From Omphiscola glabra (Eukaryota > Mollusca > Gastropoda > Lymnaeidae), in NCBI GenBank assembly GCA_964017045.1, contig OZ024802.1, positions 13,032,435 to 13,096,434 on the forward strand: a DNA stretch of 64,000 nt, written 5' to 3'. The translations under genes and the position numbers were made by a program. Of the stretch, positions 10,545 to 20,609 are shown in pieces. The notes beneath the pieces were generated by a model, which made no database searches, was not told where the DNA came from, and saw nothing but the letters and a program-made list of their open reading frames with translations. Every line of letters begins with the position of its first letter. The stretch's first letter is position 1.

Positions 10545-13500
10545 GTATCTTTATTTTTTTTCACTGCTGTACAAGACATTGTCTAGGACTGTGGCTCTGA
10601 ACCTGTGGGTCGTGACCCCTTTGGGGGTTGAATGACCCTTTCCCGGATGTCGCCTAAGACCATAGGAAAATACATGTACTCTACAGTAATGAAGTGGCCA
10701 AAAAAATAATTTTGTGGCTGGGAGTCGCCACAGCATGAGGAACTGTATTTAGGGGTCGCTTCATTAAAAAGGTTGAGAACCACTGGTCTAGGAGGTAATT
10801 TAATTAATTTTTTTTTTGTCTAGGAAATTTTATTGAAAATATTTTATTGCTACTTATGTCCAAAAAAATGTCAGAAATTGATTATCTTATTGATTTCAAC
10901 CGAGCCGAATCTGGGGATGTTTGAGGAGCTTATACAGTTCATTATGTAATGAAGCCAGTGGTGTAACTAGGAGTAATGCCATGGAAAGAGGGGGGGGGGG
11001 CACGATTTTATTACAAAAAAACAAGTCTGCAGATGTCCAAAAATGCTTGACCTCTATATAACGAAATAGAAATGTCCGCCCGAGGTGGAACCAAATCTCT
11101 GCACCCCCACAAACCTTACGCTACTGAATGAAACCAATTAAAGTTTGAGAACACCTGGATGACAAGGTGGGGGACGTACGAAATAAGAACATATTGGGAT
11201 ATTTATACTTTCACTTTCAAGCAGGTTACATCTATTTACTCCGTAATCTATCACATACTTGATGATCTTTATGAAATGTTATGAGGTAAACAACACATTC
11301 GTTGTTATCTTAAAAATTAACTAAGAATCCTGACAAAAAAGCAAACCAAATTGATCACAAGCTTAAATAAGTGGGATTAATGATAAGTTCTATCTTGTAA
11401 TAAATTGTCTTTTGAATCATTCAAGAATAACTTTTTACTCATTGTTTATCGTCTTTGACAGGAAAAGCGTCAGATGATAGAGGAGAGCCGTCAGAACCGT
11501 ACCGTGTTCCTTCCATCCACAAGCTTCTCTCACTCAAGAAATTTCATCGACCAGACCGTCTTGTTTAAGATGATTCATAAATTGCCCAAGGGTAGGCACT
11601 AACTAACTAACTAAAATATTATGATTGGGGCAAGAGATTACGCTCTCAAAGCCCCGACTACTACCGTAGCAACATGCTCCATCTGTTGGGATGTACCATA
11701 CAACATATTCTGGACGTAGCACCCTCCCACTATCCTAGTCTCCACTGCAACATCCAGTGCGGGGCACGAGGTCAAAAGATGCGCTACTGTCTCCGTGGCC
11801 AGCGTGCAATGACGCGGGTCCCTGTTTTTGTCTAACCTGTTAAAGTAAAAATTTGTAAGGCAGTGTTTCGTTCACATTTGGGTCACTAGGCTCTGGTGTC
11901 GGCGACCCAGTTTCCATCAGTAGTTAGTGCTGCTAGGATGTGGCATGTTGGCATATATACCTTTGGCCTTGGTGCTGTCTGCCCACTGTCCGTGCCACGT
12001 TGTCCTCTATTGGTCCGCCAGACAGTTTTGGACACTGAGATAAGCGAGTCGTGTTTCTGGCTTGGACTGGCCAGCCTCGGTTTTATCCAGTGGGTCTGCT
12101 CTTTGATTGCCCTTCACGTTTAAGTGGCTTTGAACCATTGCACTGATACCTTGGTTACCTTGGTTACTTTGGTTACTTTTGTTCCAATTTTCTCAATATT
12201 GGCCACGTCATCCAAGTTTGCGTCCACCAGGTGCCTTTTACGTAGTCACATATTTAAGATCTCTTAAGCAGATCTTGAGTCGGAGAAAATGGCCACGTCC
12301 AGTCCAACAAATCTACCAGCCTACCAGTTCCCACCTCTGCAGTCAACTGTGCACACTTTACAGTGCGGATTTAAAATCGGAAAATTACTGTTTCGTCTTT
12401 ACATCATTTTAAACATTCCCGATTTCTATATTTTGCTTTGTCACTGCGATGGTGCAAGCAATAGCCCCATGGGTTTTGTTCTTTTAAAATAGAATAGATT
12501 CGGGGCTTTGGGGAAACCCCAGTTATTTTAACAAGGTCCGAGGCAATGGTGTGTTTAAGGGTTGTAAATACACCCCCCCCCCCCCACACCGGAAAAAAAA
12601 TTAATGAAAGAATTCAATTCCCCTTCAGGAGGAGTTAACGCCACCGTACATCGATGTTTTGTGCCATGAGTTTGGAGGAGACACAAAAAGATTATTACTT
12701 AGATGCATGATTCATCCTAAATTTAATGAGTGTCATAAGTTGTATGTGTCATAAGTTGTATAGTTTTTGTTTAAGGTTTACTGGAAATATTGCTGATTTA
12801 ATCAAATAGAACCTATGGTGCAGTGAACATGATATATAATCAAATAAGTATGACATTTTACATATAACTACCCTTTGTAACGTTATGTAACAATTCCATT
12901 GACCACTATTGACCACCCTTCCCCCAGAATTTTAATAAATATTTCTAACAAGCACACCACTCCCCCCCCCCCCAATAAATCCGAATAAATACCCCAAAAA
13001 AAAGAAGCCGAATTAGCAAATTTCAAGCAAAAATGAAGACAAATATTTTACAATAATGTGCTAATTATCGTATGCAAAAAAATAAATTTTACCTTTTAAT
13101 AATCTAAGCTAATTATAAATGAAAAGAATCGTAATGTTACATTGCTCTCTACCCCAGCCCACATAACACAATGTAACAATTGATAAATCACTCCCTACCC
13201 CTTCACCTTATGTAATATGTGCACGTTCCCTGTGTCTTTGATACAAGGTTGATAGTTGGTTTATATATATTTGATATAAGGTTGATAGTTGGTTTATTTA
13301 TAATGGATACATGGTTGATAGTTGGTTTATATATATTTGATATAAAGTTGATAGTTGGTTTATATATAATGGATACATGGTTGATAGTTGGTTTATATAT
13401 ATTTGATATAAGGTTGATAGTTGGTTTATTTATAATGGATACATGGTTGATAGTTGGTTTATATATATTTGATATAAGGTTGATAGTTGGTTTATATATA

Positions 13501-16500
13501 ATGGATACATGGTTGATAGTTGGTTTATATATTTTTGATATAAGGTTGATACATGGTTGATAGTTGGTTTATATATATATTTGATAAAAGGTTGATAGTT
13601 GGTTTATATATATTTGATAGATCCTGTTTTAATCCTTTGTAAAGAAGCAACACTTTTTTTTCTTTCTCTTATCTATTGTCCACGACTGTTGTCCACGACT
13701 GTTGTCCACGACTGTTGTCCACGACTGTTGTCCACGAATGTTGTCCACGAATGTTGTCCACGACTGTTGTCCACGACTGTTGTCCACGACTGTTGTCCAC
13801 GACTGTTGTCCACGACTGTTGTCCACGACTTTTGTCCACGACTGTTGTCCACGACTGTTGTCCACGACTGTTGTCCACGACTGTTGTCCACGACTGTTGT
13901 CCACGACTGTTGTCCACGACTATTGTCCACGACTGTTGTCCACGACTGTTGTCCACGACTGTTGTCCACGACTGTTGTCCACGACTTTTGTCCACAACTG
14001 TTGTCCATTTTTTTAGGCGCAGCACTCCATGTCCACGACCAATCGATGGTCAGCCTTGACTGGGTTGTGAAGAACGCCACCTACCGGGATAATGTCTACA
14101 TGTGTCTGGGACGTAACAACTATCTGCTCTTTAACGTTTTCCGTGAACCTCCGGAAACTGAAGGTATGTTTAGTGTTTAATGTTCACCATTGATGGTACT
14201 TCATTGATGATATTCAGTATTGACCTGTGGCTCTCAAAGTGGGGCGCTGGGAGGGCCCAAGAGAGCGGCGGTAAAGTGATCCAGATGTTAAATGGGGTGA
14301 TGTGAAATTTCAGCAGAAAACGTTTTGAAAAATAAAAATTAGAATATTTAAAAAAGAAACAATTCTGTGGGTTTTTTTTCTTTCTTTTTTAATGCTGTTT
14401 GTTTATTTATTATTATTTTTTTAATTTTAAAAAATATTTTTGGGGGGTGGGGTGTGGGCAGAGGTGGGGGGCATTTATTGATAGTGAATAGATTGTTGGT
14501 ATTTTAAATTTTTATATTTCATTGATAATATTTTTTTGTTTAAAAATTAGATGCGTTATTCTCAAACTTCCTGCAACATTATCATAAAACACTGGTTCGG
14601 TGCGAGAGTAGTGCGGATGATGAAATCCCAATAGTGCAGCAAGTTCTAGAACTTAAAATAACGTGTCATGGCACATGAAGAGATGTGTAGACCCTAGCTG
14701 ACGCCTCAGATAACTTGGGCATATATTTACGTTTCGCCTATTCTGAAGTGAGGAGACAACATACGTAAACACACACACGGAATTATTTTAACTCAGCCTT
14801 GCAACAGTCCAATGTTAAAATAAAGCTGAATAGAAAAGTTTAGATATGCTAATTGAGTACGTAGTGGAACTGCACCTGGTCCTTTCTGTTGTAGTGGACA
14901 TGCGCCAGTTCCTTCTAACTGCAGTGGACCTTTGCAGACGTCTTTCCTACTAAAGTGGAACTCTTCCAATTGAAAACATTAACGCCGTGTGGTGGAAAAA
15001 AAAATTTGGCCACGCGTATCTGGCACACCTCTATATAAATGTCATGTCCTCCTCTTTGTACAGTTTGTCACTGGAAGCCAGTGAAGCAAGAACGAGAGTC
15101 TTCTGGTGACGTTGGCGCTTTTGATTTGAAGTGAGTTTGAGAGTCAGTTGTGACAGCTGGAGTAGCCAATGAATATGAACGAAGCATTGCAGTTGAAAGT
15201 GTTAACTTTCTTTTTTACCAGTTTTTTTAATAGCTAAAATGAATGCTTAAGTATTAAAGAAATATGACAATTACACAAGCTTTTTTTGTTGTTGAAAACT
15301 TGACAAATGACCCGCAGAGACAAAACACTTGTCGATCGAAACCTTGAGCTAGGAAGAAATAAGCAGTAAGCATTTGAAGGTAAAATTGAATGATTATTTA
15401 TCGTATTGTTTATTTAGTTGAAAGTTGAAAGTTGAAATGCAATGCCATGTTTTCCAAGAATATCCGTCTTCTTGTTTATCCGATTTTCACAATCCATGCC
15501 CATGTTTGATATGGACTAGTTAAAGCGCTCTTAAATTATTCGTAATTTTGAAAAGAAACAAAAAGTAATCGAGGTTTTAAAAGTAGTATTCAATGACATT
15601 GCATGCGTCACTTCCGCACTTGAATGTGCTTACAATTTCCTGTAGACTATATATCTTTAGAACAAGCTAAGAGTGTCTCTGTCTTTCACTGTTTTTTGCT
15701 TTCCAAGTCTTTTTGGTAGAAACGTTCAATATATTTTATTGTCCTTCCTCATTTTTTCCTCTACCCTTTGTATAGTTCATTTGCACTGACTGTGTTTCCA
15801 ATCAGTTGTATTGTTGTTTTAACATCGCATTACACCCAACGAACGGTCTCAAGTCTCCGCCTATGTTTTCTATTCGTTGAATTGTTGATCTATCATCACA
15901 TTACACACAATAACCACTCTCAAGTCTCCGCCATGTTTCCTATAGCCTGAAAAACAACCTAAGTCTGGTGGCCACCGACCCGTATGAAGCGTTTCCTGAT
16001 AACCAAGCTGCTTGGGTGAGATTCGGACGTTTCTTTACACAGGTGAGACCATGGTTCACCAGTTTGGCTAGTGATTTTACATGTTGTTCCCTAAGCAGTA
16101 GGTCATATTATCAATATTAATTCATTTTTTAAAACCCTAAGACTAAGAGTGGAAATACTATTCACGTGATCACCAACGCGAAGTTTGCAAATTTTTTAAA
16201 ATACGCTCTTAAATCTGATAAAGTTACTCAAAAGTGGTCACTAACAAAGTTTAGGTTAACAACCTGGTAACACAAGTAATTTGAAGTTTTACAAGATTCC
16301 CTGGTTGCCTGAACAATGTTTACGTTTTCCCTGGTAACAAAACCAATTTCCCCATTTACCTGATAAAAAAAAATTCTTTTAAAAACACTGTAGGTCAGCC
16401 CCCTGCTCTATCACGCGCCCATATTCCGTGACATGGTGTGGAGGACGCTGGAAGAATTTAGAGAGGCAAACGTGCTCTACTTGGAAATTAGAGGTACCTT

Positions 16501-19500
16501 CACAGGGGTGAGTTTGTTTGATAGCAGCTCAGGAGATGTACTTGGAAATTAGAGGAACCTTCACATGGGTGAGTTTGTTTGATAGCAGCTCAGGAGATGT
16601 ACTTGGAAATTAGAGGAACCTTCACAGGGGTGAGTTCGTTTGACAGCAGCTCAGAAAATATTCTGCTTACCAGTGTTATTAATACCTACATGGCTGGTTT
16701 AGAATATGAAGAAATTAAAATGTTTTAGGTCATGCTTGGGCAATTGTTTATGCTATTGAGACCATATTTTAATGAGACCATATTTTAGTTAGACCGTTTT
16801 TAAGTGAGACCATATTTTAGTGAGACCATATTTTAGTGAGACCATATCGCCAAAGAATTGACGCAAGATTTATTTCACGTGTCAACCGATGTTTTAGAAA
16901 AATTTGTTTTTATTTATCTTTACATATCCGTAAACGAATTCGTAGAATCAAAACTCATATCAAACTGATGAAATTAAAGGATATCGCTTGAGTAAAGCAT
17001 CATGGAAAGAATGCAAAACTGAAACCATTGAGATTTTACTACACACCATCTAGGACATTCCTAGCACGATTTAAGTGCCATTAGTTTCATCATAATCAAA
17101 ACTCTCTTGTTATTTTAATAGTTTCATTGTTCGTCATCTGCACGTGAAGATGACAGAGGAATGATCGACTTGAAATACTTTTTACCTTTTATATTTTCAA
17201 TTTTCTTCATCTATTTCCCGTGCTAAAAAATATATATCTGTAGAGAAAGTGTGGTTGGGTGGAGGGGGGGGGGATTCTAAAGTTATACTTCTCATTCGAG
17301 TCGTGGGTTTCGCTTTCCAGGAAAAAAATTGAAGTTACTTTATGATGTTCAGCCGGTACCTCTATTCCTGATTAAGGGGGAACGCATTGCAAAAAAAACA
17401 ACAACCTCAAAATGTAAAATGAAGCTGTATGTTGTAACATTGACCTTAACATGAGCTGAGGCTAGCTTGAATCATGCATGAATTAACTGTGTGAGTACAA
17501 CATCATCAGTAAAGTGGTTATGTTTTCTTTCTCTCAGCTGTCCGAGCTGGATGGGACCGTACACGACACGAGGTATGGCGTGCTGCTTGTCAAAAACATC
17601 TCAGACGAGTTCATCAAGAAATATCCAGATTTTATTGGCGTTAAAGTCATTCCGTCTGGATTAAGGTAAGTGGTCACTGACTTATAAATTGACTTTAGGT
17701 AAGGGTTAGGGTTAAGGTTAGTATTCACTGACTTATAAATTGACCTTAGGTAAGGGTTAGGGTTAAGGTTAGTGTTCACTGACTTATAAATTGACCTTAG
17801 GTAAGGGTTAGGGTTAAGGTTAGTGTTCACTGACTTATAAATTGACCTTAGGTAAGGGTTAGGGTTAAGCTAAGTGTTCACTGACTTATAAATTGACCTT
17901 AGGTAATGGTTAGGGTTAAGGTTAGTGTTCACTGACTTATAAATTGACCTTAGGTAAGGGTTAGGGTTAAGGTTAGTGTTCACTGACTTATAAATTGACC
18001 TTAGGTAAGGGTTAGGGTTAAGGTTAGTGTTAACTGACTTGAAGAATGACTTTAGGTAAGGGTTAGGGTTAAGGTTAGTGTTCACTGACTTATAAATTGA
18101 CTTTAGATAAGGGTTAGGGTTAAGGTTAGTGTTAACTGACTTGAAGATTGACTTTAGGTAAGGGTTAGGGTTAAGGTTAGTGTTCACCGACTTATAAATT
18201 GACTTTAGGTAAGGGTTAGGGTTAAGGTTAGTGTTCACTAACGTATGATAAATTGTCTTTAGTTTAGTGTTAGGGTTAAGGTTAGGTTTACTGACGTATG
18301 ATAAATTGTCTTTAGTTTAGGGTTAGGGTTAAGTTTAGGTTCACTGACGTATGATACATTGGCTTTAGGTAGTATTAATTTGCTAAAGGTTAATCTCAAT
18401 TTTTTTACATTACGTTAAAAAATCACTAGATGCTTTCTTTAATGACATGTAAACATAAAATTCAACGCCAGAACAATTTCATTAACATAACATATTAATA
18501 TAAGCCATAAGCTTTTTTCAGATAATTTTAAACGTATATAAAATAGGTTTAGCTTGAGGAGCACAGACACGCAACTAGTAGAATGAATTTAACAAGAAAG
18601 TATTTTGTTACAGCACGGATGGAAAGAGATCCACGACTCTAGTAATTGGACATTGCTAGAGCTATTATAGTCCACATTTTCTTCAATCTTCGTAACACGT
18701 CTTTTGTTTTTGATATTATTGAAAAATCTTTTAAGAAACAAGCAGGTGTCTCAAATCTTGGAGGAAGTGAAAACGACCATGGCGCTTCATAAGGAATTCC
18801 CGGATGTGGTGTCGGGCTACGACCTGTCTGGAAACGAGGCTCTCTACAAGCCATTGTCCTACTACAGTGAAGCCCTGCTGTATCCTAGCCAACAGGACCC
18901 GCCGTATCATCTGCCTTACTTCTTTCACGCCGGTGAAACCCGTGAGTTAAGTTTTGGGTTTTGATTTTGTCGTGGACGTGAGCGGAATGTGTTTGGTGCA
19001 TTAGAGGTCCGAAGCCATCTTAAAGGATTGACATAGTTAGGGGGGGGGGACTGATTGAGTTCGACGGGTTTTGTACCTAATAAATGCAGATCGAAGTTTC
19101 ATTACTTGATTGAACTATATTGTACGTTTAGAACGGATTTTACTCGATTTACCAAACAAAGGTATAGATATTGGTATCGGTCCTAATCAATGGCGCACAA
19201 AGAAAGATTTCGATGGTGAAAAGAAAGAATGCATAACCGAAATTTGTCTAAAATAATTAATTTGAAGTATATGATCAAAGAGCAAATAAAAAATATGCAG
19301 CAAAAGTCATCGATAGTTCTATGCTAGTGTTGGCGGCTCTAACAGTACGATTGCCTAAGAATTGAATCCTTGATAAAAAAAGACTATTAAATTCATGTTT
19401 TACTATACACATGACCTGTTTTACTATACACATGAACTGTTTTACTATACACATGACCTGCTTGTTTACAGCCTGGCAGGGCACTGAGACGGGGTTTAAC

Positions 19501-20509
19501 CTGGCGGACGCAATTTTGCTTAACGCCACCCGCGTAGGACACGCCTTTGCACTAAGCAAACATCCGAAATTTCTTCAGTTGTTTATACAAAAGGGGATCC
19601 CTGTAGAAGTGCAGCCCATTTCCAATCAGGTGAGTTCAATCTGTTTAGATACAGCCCACATCCAATTAGGAGATTTCCACGTGTTAAGGTGCAACCCAAA
19701 TCCAATCAGCTCAGTTAAAGGAAACTATAATTTAAGAGATGAAAATGTGGGAGAGAGGCTGAGAAGGGGTGATTCAAACTAAAATATAATAAATTAAATT
19801 CTAGACAAGGGGGACACTTTAAATGTGGCTACTTTGCCTGCTGCAAGGGTTACTGCAATAGTGAATCAATAACATTGCCCAATTTCTCTCGACCATCCAC
19901 CAGGTTTTACGCTTGGTCAGCGACTTCCGTAACCACCCAATGGTGTCGCTGATGGTCCAGAACCTGCCTTTGGTCATCAGTTGTGACGACCGCACCACCA
20001 TGGAGTCGGCGCCGCTGTCACATGACTTCTTCGTAGCGTTCACGGCCATGTCCAGCGAGGAAGCTGACCTGACCCTCTTGAAACAACTGGCCATCAACTC
20101 CATTAAGTGAGTGCACCATCGTTGGTTCGTTGCAATGAAAATTAACTCAGTTGCTGTTTGGTGAAGTCAAAGAATAATTTTATTTATGCATTTAAAAAAA
20201 AATTCTTTATATTATTAACTTTGCTCTTCTTCGTCACTGGTTGGCAAAATCTTCGGACGTTTAATTTTTGTTGTAGCTTTAAAAGATTTCTGTCCACGTT
20301 TCAGATTCAGCACCCTCGACCCCATAGAGAAAGAAAAGGCGATGAATCTATGGCAGACACGATGGAACACATATATCGCTGACGTAGTCCACCTATCTGG
20401 GTTAGTTCCGTCTCCACCCGTTCGTCAAAGCCTGGCTACGCGGTGTTCTCAAAATGTTGGAGCAGCCCTCTTTTCTTTCGTGGCCGTCTTCCTTCTAAGC
20501 AAAAGTTAA
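10335..20509 (+). CDS. Adenosine deaminase-related growth factor (ADGF/ADA2-type), 11 exons
   Basis: Secreted adenosine deaminase (adenosine + water to inosine + ammonia) of the ADGF/ADA2 family. Exons: 10335-10544 (ATG at 10377), 11462-11591, 14017-14163, 15064-15130, 15946-16042, 16394-16507, 17538-17665, 18736-18941, 19472-19629, 19904-20106, 20305-20509. All junctions are GT-AG; the coding sum from the ATG is 1,623 nt, giving 540 aa, near the usual 500-550. Visible in order: a short hydrophobic N-terminus; an ADGF N-terminal helix region; HVH zinc ligands at residues 104-106; a Cys pair bounding the putative receptor-binding insert; FHAGE at 347-351; GHAFALSKHP from 375; DD at 433-434. 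Sequons NRT, NAT, NIS and NAT fit secretion. Oddities: CDDR replaces the usual SDDP, and a hydrophobic tail ends the protein. The start is uncertain: the frame stays open upstream of the ATG to an acceptor-like AG at 10334. Confidence 0.95.
10589..10785. mobile_element. hAT MITE in ADGF intron 1
   Basis: Right end is the complement of CAGTGGTTCTCAACCT; the left end is a diverged match (CTGTGGCTCTGAACCT). Perfect 8-bp target duplication GTCTAGGA at 10581-10588 and 10786-10793. 197 bp, no coding content. Confidence 0.9.
10956..11126. mobile_element. hAT MITE of a second family in ADGF intron 1
   Basis: Ends CAGTGGTGTAACTAGG and the complement of CAGTAGCGTAAGG, flanked by AATGAAGC and AATGAAAC (one mismatch in the 8-bp target duplication). 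171 bp. Confidence 0.75.
11462..11591 (+). CDS. ADGF exon 2
   Basis: Begins EKRQMIEESRQNRT and ends HKLPKG, the run-up to the zinc-binding HxH; phase 1 donor. Contains an N-glycosylation sequon (NRT). Confidence 0.9.
11600..12370 (-). pseudogene. LINE ORF2 C-terminus: RNase H and zinc-knuckle remnant in ADGF intron 2
   Basis: Reading the minus strand from about 12,340 gives VAIFSDSRSA (RNase H strand), then KGNQRADPLDKTEAG (RNase H C-terminal block), and near 11,700-11,820 CTLATETVAHLLTSCPALD, the Cys/His motif near the end of many LINE polyproteins. Stops and frame changes show it is dead. A related fragment lies at 28,680-28,830. Confidence 0.75.
12380..13225. other. ADGF intron 2, unannotated part
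   Basis: AT-rich intron sequence with C homopolymers. Nothing else is recognised. Confidence 0.4.
13230..13622. repeat. 33-bp dimeric minisatellite in ADGF intron 2
   Basis: Core GGTTGATAGTTGGTTTATA alternates with two different 12-14 bp linkers (a TTTGATATAA type and an ATGGATACAT type), giving a 66-bp dimer over most of the array. The 33-bp period explains the long forward open frame here. Confidence 0.9.
13676..14006. repeat. 13-bp minisatellite abutting the ADGF exon 3 acceptor
   Basis: About 25 head-to-tail copies of TGTTGTCCACGAC with a few point variants. The last copy is followed by a short T run and the AG acceptor at 14,015-14,016, so the polypyrimidine and branch-point region is effectively made from the array edge. 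Open frames on both strands here are by-products. Confidence 0.95.
14017..14163 (+). CDS. ADGF exon 3: HxH metal site
   Basis: Encodes AALHVHD, the first zinc-ligand pair of the deaminase barrel, then NVYMCLGR at the start of the receptor-binding insert. The acceptor lies about 10 bp after the last unit of the 13-bp array at 13,676-14,006. Confidence 0.93.
14164..15063. other. ADGF intron 3
   Basis: AT-rich intron with G-rich patches. No repeat or transposon ends that I can support. Confidence 0.5.
15064..15130 (+). CDS. ADGF exon 4
   Basis: Small 67-nt exon, phase 1 in and phase 2 out, encoding VCHWKPVKQERESSG. Its Cys probably pairs with the exon 3 Cys, as in other ADGFs. Confidence 0.88.
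15131..15945. other. ADGF intron 4
   Basis: Contains an imperfect direct repeat around 15,830-15,940 (CTCAAGTCTCCGCC seen twice), close to the exon 5 acceptor. Otherwise unremarkable. Confidence 0.5.
15946..16042 (+). CDS. ADGF exon 5
   Basis: Encodes NLSLVATDPYEAFPDNQAAW and then RFGRFFTQ, matching the ADGF segment that ends in W-x-x-F-x-x-F-F; phase 0 donor GTGAGA. Confidence 0.92.
16394..16507 (+). CDS. ADGF exon 6: substrate-pocket helix and strand
   Basis: Encodes HAPIFRDMVWRTLEEFREAN followed by VLYLEIRG, a highly conserved ADA2 block. The last ~30 nt plus the donor GTGAGT are repeated twice more downstream (see the repeat at 16,478-16,660). Confidence 0.93.
16478..16660. repeat. 61-bp tandem triplication spanning the ADGF exon 6 donor
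   Basis: Three copies of a 61-bp unit starting TACTTGGAAATTAGAGG. The first contains the last 30 nt of exon 6 and its GTGAGT donor; the next two carry near-identical exon ends and donors. Reading through donor 1 gives an in-frame TAG at 16550-16552. Confidence 0.9.
16661..17537. other. ADGF intron 6 remainder
   Basis: Has a short cluster of GAGACCATATTTTAGT repeats (16,755-16,845). The rest is AT-rich and unrecognised. Confidence 0.55.
17538..17665 (+). CDS. ADGF exon 7
   Basis: Encodes LSELDGTVHDTRY through FIGVKVIPSGLR; phase 2 donor GTAAGT. The intron turns into a 51-bp minisatellite directly at this donor. Confidence 0.92.
17666..18375. repeat. 51-bp minisatellite with TTAGGG cores, starting at the ADGF exon 7 donor
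   Basis: About 13 copies of a 51-bp unit containing GGTAAGGGTTAGGGTTAAGG and CACTGACTTATAAATTGA. The first, partial unit is the donor itself (GTAAGTGGTCACTGAC), so each later unit carries a donor-like AGGTAAGG. The 3' copies are the most diverged. Confidence 0.93.
18736..18941 (+). CDS. ADGF exon 8: FHAGE catalytic motif
   Basis: Encodes NKQVSQILEEV, then the GYDLSGNE substrate block, ending in PYFFHAGET with the zinc-ligand His and catalytic Glu. The acceptor TTTTAAG at 18735 was chosen because it keeps phase 2 and aligns the residues after SGLR with the family; the CAG at 18743-18745 breaks the frame. Confidence 0.88.
19385..19465. repeat. 22-bp triplicate abutting the ADGF exon 9 acceptor
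   Basis: Three copies of TTTTACTATACACATGACCT (one with AACT), the last ending within a few bases of the TTTACAG acceptor. Confidence 0.9.
19472..19629 (+). CDS. ADGF exon 9: GHAFALSKHP
   Basis: Encodes WQGTETGFNLADAILLNATR, then VGHAFALSKHP with the catalytic His, ending in PISNQ; phase 0. The acceptor directly follows a three-copy 22-bp repeat. Confidence 0.93.
19904..20106 (+). CDS. ADGF exon 10: zinc-binding Asp
   Basis: Encodes LRLVSDFRNHPMVSLM, then LVISCDDRT and a LKQLAINSI block. Both Asp residues are present; the Ser before them is Cys and the following Pro is Arg. Confidence 0.93.
20305..20509 (+). CDS. ADGF exon 11: C-terminus with hydrophobic tail
   Basis: Encodes FSTLDPIEKEKAMNLWQTRW, the family's normal C-terminal helix, then about 35 extra residues ending VGAALFSFVAVFLLSKS and TAA at 20507. 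The hydrophobic end resembles a GPI-attachment signal or a C-terminal anchor. Confidence 0.88.
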
Positions 20510-20599
20510 ATGTACACTGGATAGAAAAGAAAAAACTGATTTCCATCTATTTAGGGACATTGCTAATTTACGGTGAAGAAAGATGATGACGTCACTGGC

Positions 20600-20608
20600 A
20601 AAATAAAC
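20600..20608 (+). promoter_or_regulatory. Candidate ADGF polyadenylation signal
   Basis: AATAAA at 20602-20607, about 93 nt after the TAA, in a suitable place for a short 3' UTR. Confidence 0.5.
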
Positions 20609-20609
20609 T

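Noticed and set aside
17666..18375. Interstitial telomere
   Set aside because: TTAGGG occurs once or twice per 51-bp unit, not as a pure hexamer run; it is a minisatellite.
18614..18655. Extra ADGF exon after an acceptor-like TTACAG at 18,613
   Set aside because: It gives a stop after about 15 codons, has no usable donor, and the residues do not align with the family, whereas the acceptor at 18,735 does.
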